DNA from: Zymobacter palmae
Lineage (GTDB): Bacteria > Pseudomonadota > Gammaproteobacteria > Pseudomonadales > Halomonadaceae
DNA length: 64,000 nt
Reading direction: 5' to 3'
NCBI RefSeq assembly: GCF_003610015.1
Contig: NZ_AP018933.1
Location: 434,001 to 498,000 of the forward strand
A program made the translations under genes and the position numbers. Below are positions 20,366-28,792 of this stretch, piece by piece (position 1 is the first letter of the stretch; each line of letters starts with the position of its first letter). The notes beneath the pieces are model-generated. The model saw only the letters and a list, made by a program, of their open reading frames with translations. It was not told where the DNA came from and did no database searches.

Positions 20366-20665
20366 TCAGGTCAGTTGGGTGCTGTTGGACAAAGCGTGCG
20401 AGGGAGTGGCGGCTTCGCGGGTGGCCGCGTGTGCGTCATGTTCACGAAAGAGCAGCAGTTGAAGATCTTTGCGACGTAGCGCTAGACGCGACCGACGCGT
20501 TTCGATTTCGACCGGATCGCCTAGCGGAGCTGTGCGGATGACGCGGAAAGTTGCGCCCGGCAGCAGCCCCATTGCCAGCAGTCGCTGTCGGAAAGCGGGG
20601 TGGATGTCAGCATGGAAGCCGGTGACCTGATAGGCATGTGCTGCACGAGATGATGCCATCTGCAT
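20366..20665 (-). CDS. feoA: FeoA domain protein
   Basis: 99 residues with the SH3-like FeoA fold ([43 protein letters not shown]). It is a small cytoplasmic partner needed for FeoB function. ATG 20665 has AGGAGG five bases upstream; the open frame continues to 20728 but without a binding site. It heads the feoABC operon and lies about 110 bp downstream of a Fur-box-like site. The C-terminal 25 residues after RKDLQLLLF are longer than in the shortest FeoA proteins. Confidence 0.93.
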   Translation of the reverse strand: MQMASSRAAHAYQVTGFHADIHPAFRQRLLAMGLLPGATFRVIRTAPLGDPVEIETRRSRLALRRKDLQLLLFREHDAHAATREAATPSHALSNSTQLT

Positions 20666-20776
20666 GAGAGCCTCCTGAAAAGAAAGAACCGCCCACGCCG
20701 GAGTGGCATGAGCAGATAACGCAGGCATGCGAAAGAGTTACGCCAGCCTGCGCCGCGTTATCTCTCGTATGATGAA

Positions 20777-20795
20777 GCTAACGAGAATTATTATC
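20777..20795 (-). promoter_or_regulatory. Fur-box-like operator upstream of feoABC
   Basis: Read on the minus strand this 19-mer agrees with the consensus GATAATGATAATCATTATC at 14 of 19 positions by hand count, starting with a perfect GATAAT. It sits about 110 bp before feoA, where iron-dependent repression would be expected. Confidence 0.55.
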
Positions 20796-21190
20796 TTCTG
20801 CAATTGGCAATATTGTCTCAGGCTATGATGAGAAGGGGAAGATAAGTGTATGGCCGAGAGGCTGTAATGCGACAAAAGAGAACGCGGGGATACTGTCGCG
20901 TCCCCCCTGTGACGCCGGCTATTTTCACTGTTAATACCCTGTCGTAGTGGTGTCATAGATGTGGCAAAGCGTGTGTTTTCCAAAATGGGTGTTATGGAAG
21001 CACAAGCCGAGGAGTATGACGGTGGCACCAGAATCAGTTCGACAGACTGTCGGGAAAGCGTCAGGGCTGTTTGATATGACAGACGACGGGGTAGTTCTGG
21101 GTATGCTGTTCATCCGGCGAAAGTCATCAGTGCACGCCTGAATCATGACGGCGCTCGCTGGTAGCGCATCACATCATTTTATCCTCAGTG
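20796..21190. other. Divergent intergenic region, feoA to hydrolase
   Basis: No supported gene. A 60-codon open frame at 20959-21141 lacks a clear ribosome binding site and any recognisable motif. The region should hold promoters for the hydrolase on the right and part of the feo control region on the left. Confidence 0.4.
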
Positions 21191-21202
21191 AGGAAGGCCC
21201 AA

Positions 21203-21997
21203 GTGCAGAGAAGATACCGCTGTCTCCAATGGCTCGGCATATCACTGATGCTGTGGGTATCCACGGCAGTGGCGTCTTCGCGTGTAGAAACGCTGGTGCT
21301 CTCCGATGGGCAATTGCTGCGCATGGTTTATAGCGCGCCTGAGCATCCCACTGCCATTCTATTGATGCTGCCCGGTGGCTCTGGGCGTGTCGGTCTTGAT
21401 AAGGCGGGGCAGCCACGGCATGCACGCGACTTTACGGTAAGAACACGCGCAGACTGGCTGGCGCACGGCTATGCGGTGGCCTTGCCGGATAGCCCTGACC
21501 ATTGCAACCTGCGGGGGCAGCGCCATACGCAGGCCTATGCTGAGGACGTTTCGCGCATAATTGGCAGCCTTCGGCAGCAGTCCTCGCTACCGATCTTTCT
21601 GATCGGCACCAGCCAAGGCAGCATTGCCGCACTGAATGTCGCCGCACATATCCCCGATATAAAAGGCATCGTACTGGCCGAATCGGTAACTGTGAAAGGA
21701 CGTAGCGGTGAAACGGTCTTTGACGCATCACCCTCTACGGTAAGCGTGCCCGTGCTGATTGTGGCCAATCGGCAGGACCGCTGTTGGGTCGCCCCGCCTG
21801 ACCATGCTTCCCGCCTAGCCGCGGCCCTGACCGCCAGTCCTAATGTTCAGGTCATGCAGGTTGATGGCGGAACACAGAAATCCTCGCGGGCATGCGGAGC
21901 GCTGAGTCCACACGGATATTACGGCATTGAGCGCACGGTCATGGATGAAATTGACCATTGGTTGACTCAGCAGCTGATGGTCGAGGCACATTCCTGA
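21203..21997 (+). CDS. Exported alpha/beta hydrolase
   Basis: About 264 residues with a signal peptide (basic MQRRYRCLQWL start, hydrophobic GISLMLWVSTAVA). The alpha/beta hydrolase core has the nucleophile elbow GTSQGS, an oxyanion-region LMLPGGSGR, a candidate acid in ANRQDRCW, and a late histidine in SPHGYYG. It is likely a periplasmic serine hydrolase/esterase of unknown substrate. GTG 21203 is preferred, with AGGAAGG five bases upstream; GTG 21188 would precede that site. It stands alone, flanked by feo and the tRNA. Confidence 0.75.
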   Translation: MQRRYRCLQWLGISLMLWVSTAVASSRVETLVLSDGQLLRMVYSAPEHPTAILLMLPGGSGRVGLDKAGQPRHARDFTVRTRADWLAHGYAVALPDSPDHCNLRGQRHTQAYAEDVSRIIGSLRQQSSLPIFLIGTSQGSIAALNVAAHIPDIKGIVLAESVTVKGRSGETVFDASPSTVSVPVLIVANRQDRCWVAPPDHASRLAAALTASPNVQVMQVDGGTQKSSRACGALSPHGYYGIERTVMDEIDHWLTQQLMVEAHS

Positions 21998-22174
21998 CAT
22001 CTGCTGTACTGGAAACAGCCGTGCATAGCCGCGCGGTAAAAGCGCTTTGCGAGCGGAAGCGGTAGGTTATGCTAAGGAAAGAGTATCTGTCGGGTATCCC
22101 GACGGTGAGGCATAGGATATGGCGTTGCCGTGTCGTGCAAGAAAAAGCGTAGAGCATGATGATGGGCAGAAATG

Positions 22175-22206
22175 AAAAAAGGGAAGTGCTCGAAAGCACT
22201 TCCCTT
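22175..22206 (-). terminator. Terminator of the initiator tRNA gene
   Basis: On the minus strand a 10-bp perfect stem (22204-22195 with 22190-22181), extended by A-T pairs, has a tetraloop and is followed by six T. It lies about 36 bp after the tRNA 3' end. Confidence 0.85.
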
Positions 22207-22241
22207 CTTCTGGAAGACCGCCTAAGCCATCTTCCTGTATT

Positions 22242-22318
<77 letters not shown>

Positions 22319-22332
22319 TCAACGTGAGACAC

Positions 22333-22360
22333 ACTCTACGCCTTTTTGAGAAATTGTCAA
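22333..22360 (-). promoter_or_regulatory. Sigma-70 promoter of tRNA-fMet
   Basis: On the minus strand TTGACA (22360-22355), a 16-bp spacer and TAGAGT (22338-22333) stand about 15 bases upstream of the mature tRNA 5' end. Confidence 0.75.
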
Positions 22361-22527
22361 CGCGCGGCGCGTTTATTTGCAAAATTATGCTACCGTTACA
22401 GTGATAGGGATAGTTTCTCTAATTATGGACAGTAATTGCACCAAGGCAGCGGCGGACATGGGTAGAATGGTTCATGGACGCGCGCACCGGGTGCGCAGCA
22501 GCTCATGATCAGGACGTGGAGCAGGGA

Positions 22528-23262
22528 ATGATCAAGATGGAAACGGTAGACGCTGCCTTCAGCTTCAAGGGCGGCATGTTGCCCATGACCGTGTTGGAAC
22601 TGGCCAGTGCGGATCTGGATCAGATCAAATCCCAGTTGGCCGGGAAGGTGTCTCAGTCTCCCGCCTTCTTTCAGAACACCCCGGTAGTGATCAGCGTGGA
22701 GCATGTGCGCAGCAACGACCCGCTGCCATTAGAAGGACTGTGCGCGCTGTGCAGAGAGTACAAGCTGCTGCCTATGGCATTCCGTGGTGGTAACGATCAG
22801 GTCAAACAGGCCGTGTGGGCAATGGGCATGGCGTGGTTCCCGCCGCAGCCTGCCCGGCCACAGCCGGTCGAAACGCAGACGGCTCCGGAGCCTCAGCCGG
22901 AAGCCCGCCCAGTACCTGAAGAGGTCGAGCTTTCCAATGGACGCATCTTCCGTGGTACGGTGCGTTCAGGACAGCAGGTCAGCGCACCGCTGGGTGATCT
23001 CGTCGTCGTTGGCGCGGTCAATGCGGGAGCCGAAGTGCTGGCCGCAGGCAGCATCCATGTGTACGGTCCACTACGTGGCCGTGCGCTGGCCGGTATCCAT
23101 GGGCACAACAACGTGGGTATCTTCTGCCACGAACTGCACGCCGAGCTGATCTCCATCGCGGGAAATTACAAGCGGCTCGAAGACATTCCACCCGGACTCA
23201 TCAATCAGCATGTTCAGGTGAAACTGTCGGACGACCAGCTGGAAATTTCGCCGCTGTCCTGA
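22528..23262 (+). CDS. minC: Septum site-determining protein MinC
   Basis: About 244 residues. The N-terminal MinC domain (ETVDAAFSFKGGMLPMTVLELAS...) inhibits FtsZ polymerisation. A Pro/Gln-rich linker (about residues 112-132) leads to the C-terminal beta-helix domain (RSGQQVSAPLGDLVVVGAVNAGAEVLAAGSIHVYG), which binds MinD. ATG 22528 with GGAG upstream is preferred over 22537. It is the first gene of minCDE; the 152-bp gap to minD is larger than in many relatives. Confidence 0.95.
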   Translation: MIKMETVDAAFSFKGGMLPMTVLELASADLDQIKSQLAGKVSQSPAFFQNTPVVISVEHVRSNDPLPLEGLCALCREYKLLPMAFRGGNDQVKQAVWAMGMAWFPPQPARPQPVETQTAPEPQPEARPVPEEVELSNGRIFRGTVRSGQQVSAPLGDLVVVGAVNAGAEVLAAGSIHVYGPLRGRALAGIHGHNNVGIFCHELHAELISIAGNYKRLEDIPPGLINQHVQVKLSDDQLEISPLS

Positions 23263-23414
23263 TCGACATGGCAGCGATTCATCATGAGAGGGATGCTGGC
23301 CGTAATTTGCTGTCAAAGAGATGAACATCCACGGATGACCATACGTTTATTAGGCAGCATCCTTCCGTTATGTGTTAATGAAATGAACAAGCGTTCTTTT
23401 ACGGGAAACAGACC

Positions 23415-24233
23415 TTGGCCAAGATAATCGTAGTAACTTCAGGAAAAGGTGGCGTTGGCAAGACCACCAGCGCTGCCGCGATCGCCACGGGACTGGCGCT
23501 CAAAGGTAACCGTACTGTCGTCATCGACTTCGATGTGGGCTTGCGTAACCTTGACTTGATCATGGGGTGCGAACGTCGCGTTGTGTATGATCTGATCAAC
23601 GTGATTCAGGGTGAAGCCAAGCTTCAGCAGGCCCTAATTCGCGACAAACGTGTTGAAGGCTTGTACATCCTGCCGGCATCACAGACGCGTGATAAGGATG
23701 CACTGACCGATGACGGCGTCGAAAAGGTGCTCGAAGAACTGGGCGGTGAATTCGACTTCATCGTCTGCGATTCTCCGGCCGGCATTGAGCGCGGGGCACA
23801 GCTGGCGATGTACTTCGCGGATGAAGCGATCGTCGTCACCAACCCTGAAGTCTCTTCTGTCCGCGACTCCGACCGCATCCTGGGGTTGCTGGGAGCCAAG
23901 ACGCGCCGTGCAGAACAGGGCGACGAACCGGTCAAGGAGCACCTGCTGATCACGCGCTACTCACCGAGCCGTGTTAACACGGGCGATATGCTCAACCTCG
24001 AAGACATTCAGGATATCCTCAAGATTGACCTGATGGGGCTGATTCCCGAGTCGGAGGCCGTACTGCGTGCTTCCAACCAAGGGATTCCGGTAACCCACGA
24101 TCTGCAGAGCGATGCAGGCCAAGCTTACATGGATACCGTTGAACGCCTGCTGGGCAACGACGTACCGCTTCGTTTCCATGAAGTGCAGCGTAAAGGCTTC
24201 CTGAGTCGTGTCTTCGGGGGAGGTCGCCGGTGA
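23415..24233 (+). CDS. minD: Septum site-determining ATPase MinD
   Basis: 272 residues. The deviant Walker A is SGKGGVGKTT at 9-18, switch regions include DFDVGLRNLD and CDSPAGIERGA, and a C-terminal amphipathic membrane-targeting helix ends GFLSRVFGGGRR. It recruits MinC to the membrane and oscillates with MinE to place the division site at mid-cell. The start is TTG 23415: translation from it gives the family-perfect MAKIIVVTSGKGG, and no ATG or GTG suits. Confidence 0.97.
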   Translation: MAKIIVVTSGKGGVGKTTSAAAIATGLALKGNRTVVIDFDVGLRNLDLIMGCERRVVYDLINVIQGEAKLQQALIRDKRVEGLYILPASQTRDKDALTDDGVEKVLEELGGEFDFIVCDSPAGIERGAQLAMYFADEAIVVTNPEVSSVRDSDRILGLLGAKTRRAEQGDEPVKEHLLITRYSPSRVNTGDMLNLEDIQDILKIDLMGLIPESEAVLRASNQGIPVTHDLQSDAGQAYMDTVERLLGNDVPLRFHEVQRKGFLSRVFGGGRR

Positions 24234-24487
24234 AGTTACTCGATTTCCTGCGAGGCGAGCGCAAGAAGACGGCATCCGTTGCCAAGGAGCGCCTTCAGAT
24301 CATCGTGGCCCATCAACGCGGTCAGCGTGGCCAGCCGGATTATATGCCGATGCTGGAACGCGAACTGTTGGAAGTGATTCGTCGCTATGTCGAAGTCGAT
24401 CAGGATGCCATCAACATCACGCTTGATCGCGATGCGGACTGTTCCGTGCTTGAACTGAACGTCACGCTGCCCAATAAAGACGATTAA
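24230..24487 (+). CDS. minE: Cell division topological specificity factor MinE
   Basis: 85 residues. The N-terminal membrane/MinD-contact segment MKLLDFLRGERKKTASVAKERLQIIVAHQR is followed by the dimerisation domain (PMLERELLEVIRRYV). It stimulates the MinD ATPase and drives oscillation. The GTG start overlaps the minD stop by four bases, so translation is coupled. Confidence 0.97.
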   Translation: MKLLDFLRGERKKTASVAKERLQIIVAHQRGQRGQPDYMPMLERELLEVIRRYVEVDQDAINITLDRDADCSVLELNVTLPNKDD

Positions 24488-24540
24488 GAGAAAGGGCTGA
24501 ACGCGCAAGCGCATGCCGCAATGCTTGCCGAACAGCTTCT

Positions 24541-24587
24541 ACAAAAGACCCCGACGCCTGCCATCTGGTTGGTTCGGGGTCTTTTGT
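24541..24587. terminator. Bidirectional terminator between minE and the Sel1 gene
   Basis: A perfect 14-bp inverted repeat (ACAAAAGACCCCGA at 24541-24554, complement 24574-24587). The outer part of the stem is A/T-rich on both sides, so it can end both convergent transcripts. Confidence 0.8.
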
Positions 24588-24666
24588 ATGATGCAAAATG
24601 TGATACCAGATGCTAGGGAGCACACATTATGCAAAGTCCTTATAGGCGACATCGGTTTTATCAAAT

Positions 24667-25539
24667 TCATCGATGACGGTAGCTGCCATCAGGCTGATGC
24701 TCAAGCCCTAAGGCTGGGAACGTATAGGAATGGTTTTGCTCTTGCCACTCTTGTGATAGACGCAATCCTTCTGCACGTTCTGCCTCGGTCATACGCGGTG
24801 CAATGCGGGCTTTTTCATCAATACCCGCAGTGCCTTCAAGGTCGTAGCACATGTAGGCCTTAACAAGGTCGATGGGAGTGCCGCGGCCTTGCTCATATAA
24901 CTGTGCGAGCATATCCCAGTCATTGAAGCGACTTTTTTGCGTGCTTAGCGCCTTTATTACCCATTGAAAACCTTTGGTATCATCCCGCATTGTTCCTTCG
25001 CCAGAAAAATAGCTTCGTGCTACATAGATCATTGCATCCGCGTCGCCTTGTTGAGCTGCCTTTTCTTGCCAGAAATGATATTTTTCAGCACTTTTATCAA
25101 CGCCTTTCCCAAAAAGATACAATGTCGATAATTTTTTTTGAGCAGGCGTGTAATTGTCATTTGCTGAAGCTACAAGATAATTAAAGGCTTCCTTTTTTGA
25201 TACGTTTTTTGAATCTATTTGTTGCATGATTAAATATAGGCTATATTGCGCGTCTGCTATATTATTGTCCGCAAGTTTTTTTAATTTTATTATCGTCTCT
25301 TCTTTATCTGTGGGGCTTTTTAAATCATGTAGCAGCTGCAAGTATATATAATGAGGGTCGTTGACTAAAATTCCCGCAGAAATATTATCCGCTGTTTCAT
25401 TGAAAAAAGCATCTGTTTTCTGTTCTTCGGTAGCATAGAGTATCTGAGCTTGGGAAATGCTGCTAATAAAAACTATATAAATTGAAAGTGCTACCTTAGC
25501 GGGTAGCATTGATAATATAATTGTCTTTTGCAATGACAT
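24667..25539 (-). CDS. Exported Sel1-repeat protein linked to the T6SS effector
   Basis: About 290 residues. The N-terminus is a signal peptide or single anchor (hydrophobic VALSIYIVFISSISQA, likely cleavage after SQA). Downstream come Sel1/TPR-like helical repeats, including LADNNIADAQYSLYLIM, YTPAQKKLSTLYLFGKGVDKS, DADAMIYVARSYFSGEGTMRDD and LAQLYEQGRGTPIDLVKAY. ATG 25539 has AAAGGA about 8 bases upstream and makes the gene overlap the effector end by 44 bases; ATG 25509 is possible but has no binding site. Strong coupling to the effector and a periplasmic location make it a candidate immunity or accessory protein; this is inference. The gene is AT-rich: 22 of 60 G/C in 25141-25200. Confidence 0.8.
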   Translation of the reverse strand: MSLQKTIILSMLPAKVALSIYIVFISSISQAQILYATEEQKTDAFFNETADNISAGILVNDPHYIYLQLLHDLKSPTDKEETIIKLKKLADNNIADAQYSLYLIMQQIDSKNVSKKEAFNYLVASANDNYTPAQKKLSTLYLFGKGVDKSAEKYHFWQEKAAQQGDADAMIYVARSYFSGEGTMRDDTKGFQWVIKALSTQKSRFNDWDMLAQLYEQGRGTPIDLVKAYMCYDLEGTAGIDEKARIAPRMTEAERAEGLRLSQEWQEQNHSYTFPALGLEHQPDGSYRHR

Positions 25540-28500
25540 AATGAATGTCCTTTGTATCCGCAATAGATAAAGTAATAGGATATGAATTATACAGCTTGAC
25601 GGTATACTCTTTTTCTATTATGAGCTCATGTTCTGTAGTCTTATAATTTAATGGTTCTTTATTCATTATGTTGATATCAATAGTTTGGTGTTTCTCAACC
25701 GAGTTCCCTATTTTTATATAACTGTCTTCTGACTTTAAATTGTCATCAGATGCTCTTTTTTCGGCAATATTATGAGATGCTAAGCTTAATTGTATTATAC
25801 AGTCCAACTCAATAGGGATGGTTATTTTTATAGTGACAGAGGTTGTGTGATCATCTGTTAGCGTATTATAGACAGTGCCTGCTACGCCAAGTGAATTGAT
25901 GGCGGCTTTCTTGATATTTTGCCCGCTAAATATTCCCTGATAGTCAATTTCTAGCTTGATTCCTTGCACTAGCAAGCTTAGGGCTAACATCTCGTCATTC
26001 AGAGCATTCTTGTGATATGAAAGCTGTGCGCTGTCAGGTGCATGTTCGGCGGGTGGTTGACCGCCAAAGTGCTCGGCATTGTAGTATTTTCCGGGAAGTC
26101 CGAAGACACTTCTGTGAAACCACATGCGTTGCTCAAGTGTCAGCGCTTGAATGCCCCACCATGCAGCAAATGCACCTAATAACATAAGCAGTATACCCAC
26201 TATCTGTCCGATTCCAAACGGTAGCGGAATATACGTAAATACTATACCAATGGCAGTTAATCCTGCTGATGCGTAGGCTGATGCAACAACTCTTCCAGAT
26301 TCACCATTGCGTTGCGCTTGAATGGCTTGATCGAGGTCATAAAGAGCGCCGATAATGCCAAAAATATTGATGCCATGGCCAATACTTTTTAGCCAAGCCG
26401 TCTCGCTCCACAGGACAAGTTTCCCTACTCTTTCCTCTTCGGGAATAGCGTTTGCAATTGCATCTCGCCATGTCGCTCCGCTTTTGATAACCCCAAGAAA
26501 ACTGCTGCTGAGGGATACCCAATCTTTTGCTGTTTTATCTTTTTTAATTAGTGCCTCTCCGAAGGCATAGAATGCGAATAGCATGCCGACAGACGCACTC
26601 GCTGCTGAATAATTGGATTCAGCTCGCAAAATATTCACCATGCCTTTTTTAAGGCGTGCGAAGCGCATTGAATTAATAGTCGTTTTTTCGCTAGTTCCTT
26701 CTACATTCACGCTATAAACGCCTGTTTTGGGATCCTGATAGGCATCATAGGTCGTGCCGGAACGGAGGGATTCTTTTTTATCTTGCTCTGTCACCAGCAA
26801 TGTCAGCGTTAGTTTTTCTTCATTAGGCGGTGCTGCAATATGATTGCACGGCTTATTGCTAATGCGTGTAATTCTGCCTTCGTTGTCTTTATTGACAGTC
26901 ACTTCTTTCATTTTGGGTAAAAGTGCTTCCGGGTTTGCATGAACCTCGTCGGGAAGCGCCAGCAGTAAATTGATACCTTCACTGCGAGGCATCGTGACCT
27001 TGATGGCAACATAAAGCGGCTCATTGGCGTCCAAGCGCAATATGTTGGCTGTGCGTACACTGGCATAGCGCCATACATGGGGCTTCTGTCCGGAGGCATC
27101 AAATGCGCCTGGGCCCATTTGTATCAGTGCTGTACTAGCTTGTTTGCTGAGCTTTTTAATGAGGCCGTCAATGAAGCTTTTTGCCTCTTTGAGGACTTTT
27201 TGAATGTTCTTGGACTTAACAAGTTGATCAATGAAATCGTTTTCTGTTGCGGTAAATTCTTTGATCAGCTTTTCGGCAAGAGCATCATCTTGTAGACCTA
27301 GCGTCTTGACAATAATGCCTACAGAATCAGCAGGTAGCAGCTGCTTGTCCCACAGTTCTTTGCTGGCAGGCGTCATAACGTTGCCTTGTATGCAGCGTAA
27401 GAGAATAGACATGAATGATGCAGCGAGGAGGGGATAATCGCTCAACCATGAAAAGGCGCTCATGATTTCTTTAAGAGCCGCCGTGGAAAACGATGAATAG
27501 TCCCTATCGTTCGCTAGTAGGTCATTATCACGGGTGGCTACTGCGGTTTCGTAGTAACGTTTGAATTCTTTAAATGCCTTTATATTGATGTACTCAGAAG
27601 CATTTTCATAAATATTGGCTTGATTTTCTTCGACTTCCTTATGAACAGTGTCTGCATGTTGCTCGGGTGTTTGTAGATAATCTTGCTCATCCATGATGAG
27701 AGCGCCATTCATCGCCATGGCGTTGACTATTGGCTGCGCTAATTCATGGCGACCTGCTGGAGTCTTATAGCGTTCGTTATAACTATCGATTTCTTGCTGG
27801 CCTTTCTGTACCTCGTTGTCATTCAGAATATTCAGCAAACAGTAGCACTGCAGTTGGCGACGACGTTCATAGTCTTTTGCATTCAATGGCCGTAATTCGC
27901 TGTCGGGATTGCCAATGGCGCTTTGCAAGATACGTTCGGGACGATGGCGATCATGGTTTAGAGTTTCGATGATCGCAATGTCATCGCGTAACGCCATGAC
28001 TAGCCCTTGCTGATTATTTGCCTGGCCATATTGGGTGAAGAATTCTGTAATGTTTTTCTGAAGCTCGAGCCCCTTGCCCAATAAGGGGTCTGGTTGGAAT
28101 GGATGACAATCATACGTCGTACCTTGAGTAGAGTTGGCTTCTGCCAGATATGGACTAGCCTGGCTTACTTTGAAGGCACCTTCCTGTATGAACTGCCCGT
28201 TGGACCATGCCTGCGCATCAAAGGGCTGCATATTGGCTGATCGCCATGCGCTTTGTTTGACCAGCGTCTGAAGTGTTTTGGTCGGAATGGGTAACTCGCT
28301 GTACGTCATCCATAAGCGGCTACAGCCTTTGAGTGGCCAACGAATCATTGAGGCAAGTAAATGATGGCTCTTATCGTTACACGTTAGCAGCGTGTTCTTG
28401 TTTTCATCGCTGCGAATATTGCTGACAAGGCAAGGCAGTCCGTTTTCGTTGGTATCACTTAATGCGTAGTGGAAAAATTTGGCATCAGGCGTGATAAACC

Positions 28501-28792
28501 AGCCTGCGCAGCGGTCATGCGCTTCATCATAAAGATAGAGGTAGCCTGTGCGCATTAGGCGCAGCGTGTAATGATGCTGTTCGAATGCAGTGTTTGCGAG
28601 TGCTGGCGGTGGTGATAGCTGGGAAAGATGGGACTCGTGGGTGGCTGTAACTGCATAGCGTACAGGCAGAATGGGTAGCCCTCGCGTTTGACAGAATTCG
28701 CAGCCATTCTTGGGCTTGTGGGCATGGGATACATTCTGTGAGCACGCGCAGAGCCGTGAAAGGTTAATCGTGTTATCTGGTGTCGTTGTCAT
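25496..28792 (-). CDS. VasX-like T6SS effector with MIX motif, probable membrane-disrupting toxin
   Basis: 1098 residues. The N-terminal VasX/BTH_I2691-type domain shows CEFCQTRGLPILPVRYAV (31-48). The MIX core hRxGhhYhh is matched exactly by MRTGYLYLY (80-88). The flanking MIX elements appear as ILPVR (41-45) and MTYSELPI (162-169), the latter lacking the usual Trp. A long middle region follows. A hydrophobic block lies at about 730-880 with several membrane segments (near 735-748, 835-855 and 860-880). The beta-rich tail has no recognised fold. MIX proteins are T6SS substrates, and VasX acts on target cell membranes; pore formation here is inferred from the helices. The ATG overlaps the DUF4123 stop (ATGA). 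G/C falls from 31/60 (28141-28200) to 19/60 (25681-25740). Confidence 0.88.
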   Translation of the reverse strand: MTTTPDNTINLSRLCACSQNVSHAHKPKNGCEFCQTRGLPILPVRYAVTATHESHLSQLSPPPALANTAFEQHHYTLRLMRTGYLYLYDEAHDRCAGWFITPDAKFFHYALSDTNENGLPCLVSNIRSDENKNTLLTCNDKSHHLLASMIRWPLKGCSRLWMTYSELPIPTKTLQTLVKQSAWRSANMQPFDAQAWSNGQFIQEGAFKVSQASPYLAEANSTQGTTYDCHPFQPDPLLGKGLELQKNITEFFTQYGQANNQQGLVMALRDDIAIIETLNHDRHRPERILQSAIGNPDSELRPLNAKDYERRRQLQCYCLLNILNDNEVQKGQQEIDSYNERYKTPAGRHELAQPIVNAMAMNGALIMDEQDYLQTPEQHADTVHKEVEENQANIYENASEYINIKAFKEFKRYYETAVATRDNDLLANDRDYSSFSTAALKEIMSAFSWLSDYPLLAASFMSILLRCIQGNVMTPASKELWDKQLLPADSVGIIVKTLGLQDDALAEKLIKEFTATENDFIDQLVKSKNIQKVLKEAKSFIDGLIKKLSKQASTALIQMGPGAFDASGQKPHVWRYASVRTANILRLDANEPLYVAIKVTMPRSEGINLLLALPDEVHANPEALLPKMKEVTVNKDNEGRITRISNKPCNHIAAPPNEEKLTLTLLVTEQDKKESLRSGTTYDAYQDPKTGVYSVNVEGTSEKTTINSMRFARLKKGMVNILRAESNYSAASASVGMLFAFYAFGEALIKKDKTAKDWVSLSSSFLGVIKSGATWRDAIANAIPEEERVGKLVLWSETAWLKSIGHGINIFGIIGALYDLDQAIQAQRNGESGRVVASAYASAGLTAIGIVFTYIPLPFGIGQIVGILLMLLGAFAAWWGIQALTLEQRMWFHRSVFGLPGKYYNAEHFGGQPPAEHAPDSAQLSYHKNALNDEMLALSLLVQGIKLEIDYQGIFSGQNIKKAAINSLGVAGTVYNTLTDDHTTSVTIKITIPIELDCIIQLSLASHNIAEKRASDDNLKSEDSYIKIGNSVEKHQTIDINIMNKEPLNYKTTEHELIIEKEYTVKLYNSYPITLSIADTKDIHYVIAKDNYIINATR

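Noticed and set aside
20959-21141. 60-codon open frame between feoA and the hydrolase
   Set aside because: No ribosome binding site, family motif or conserved context; likely chance.
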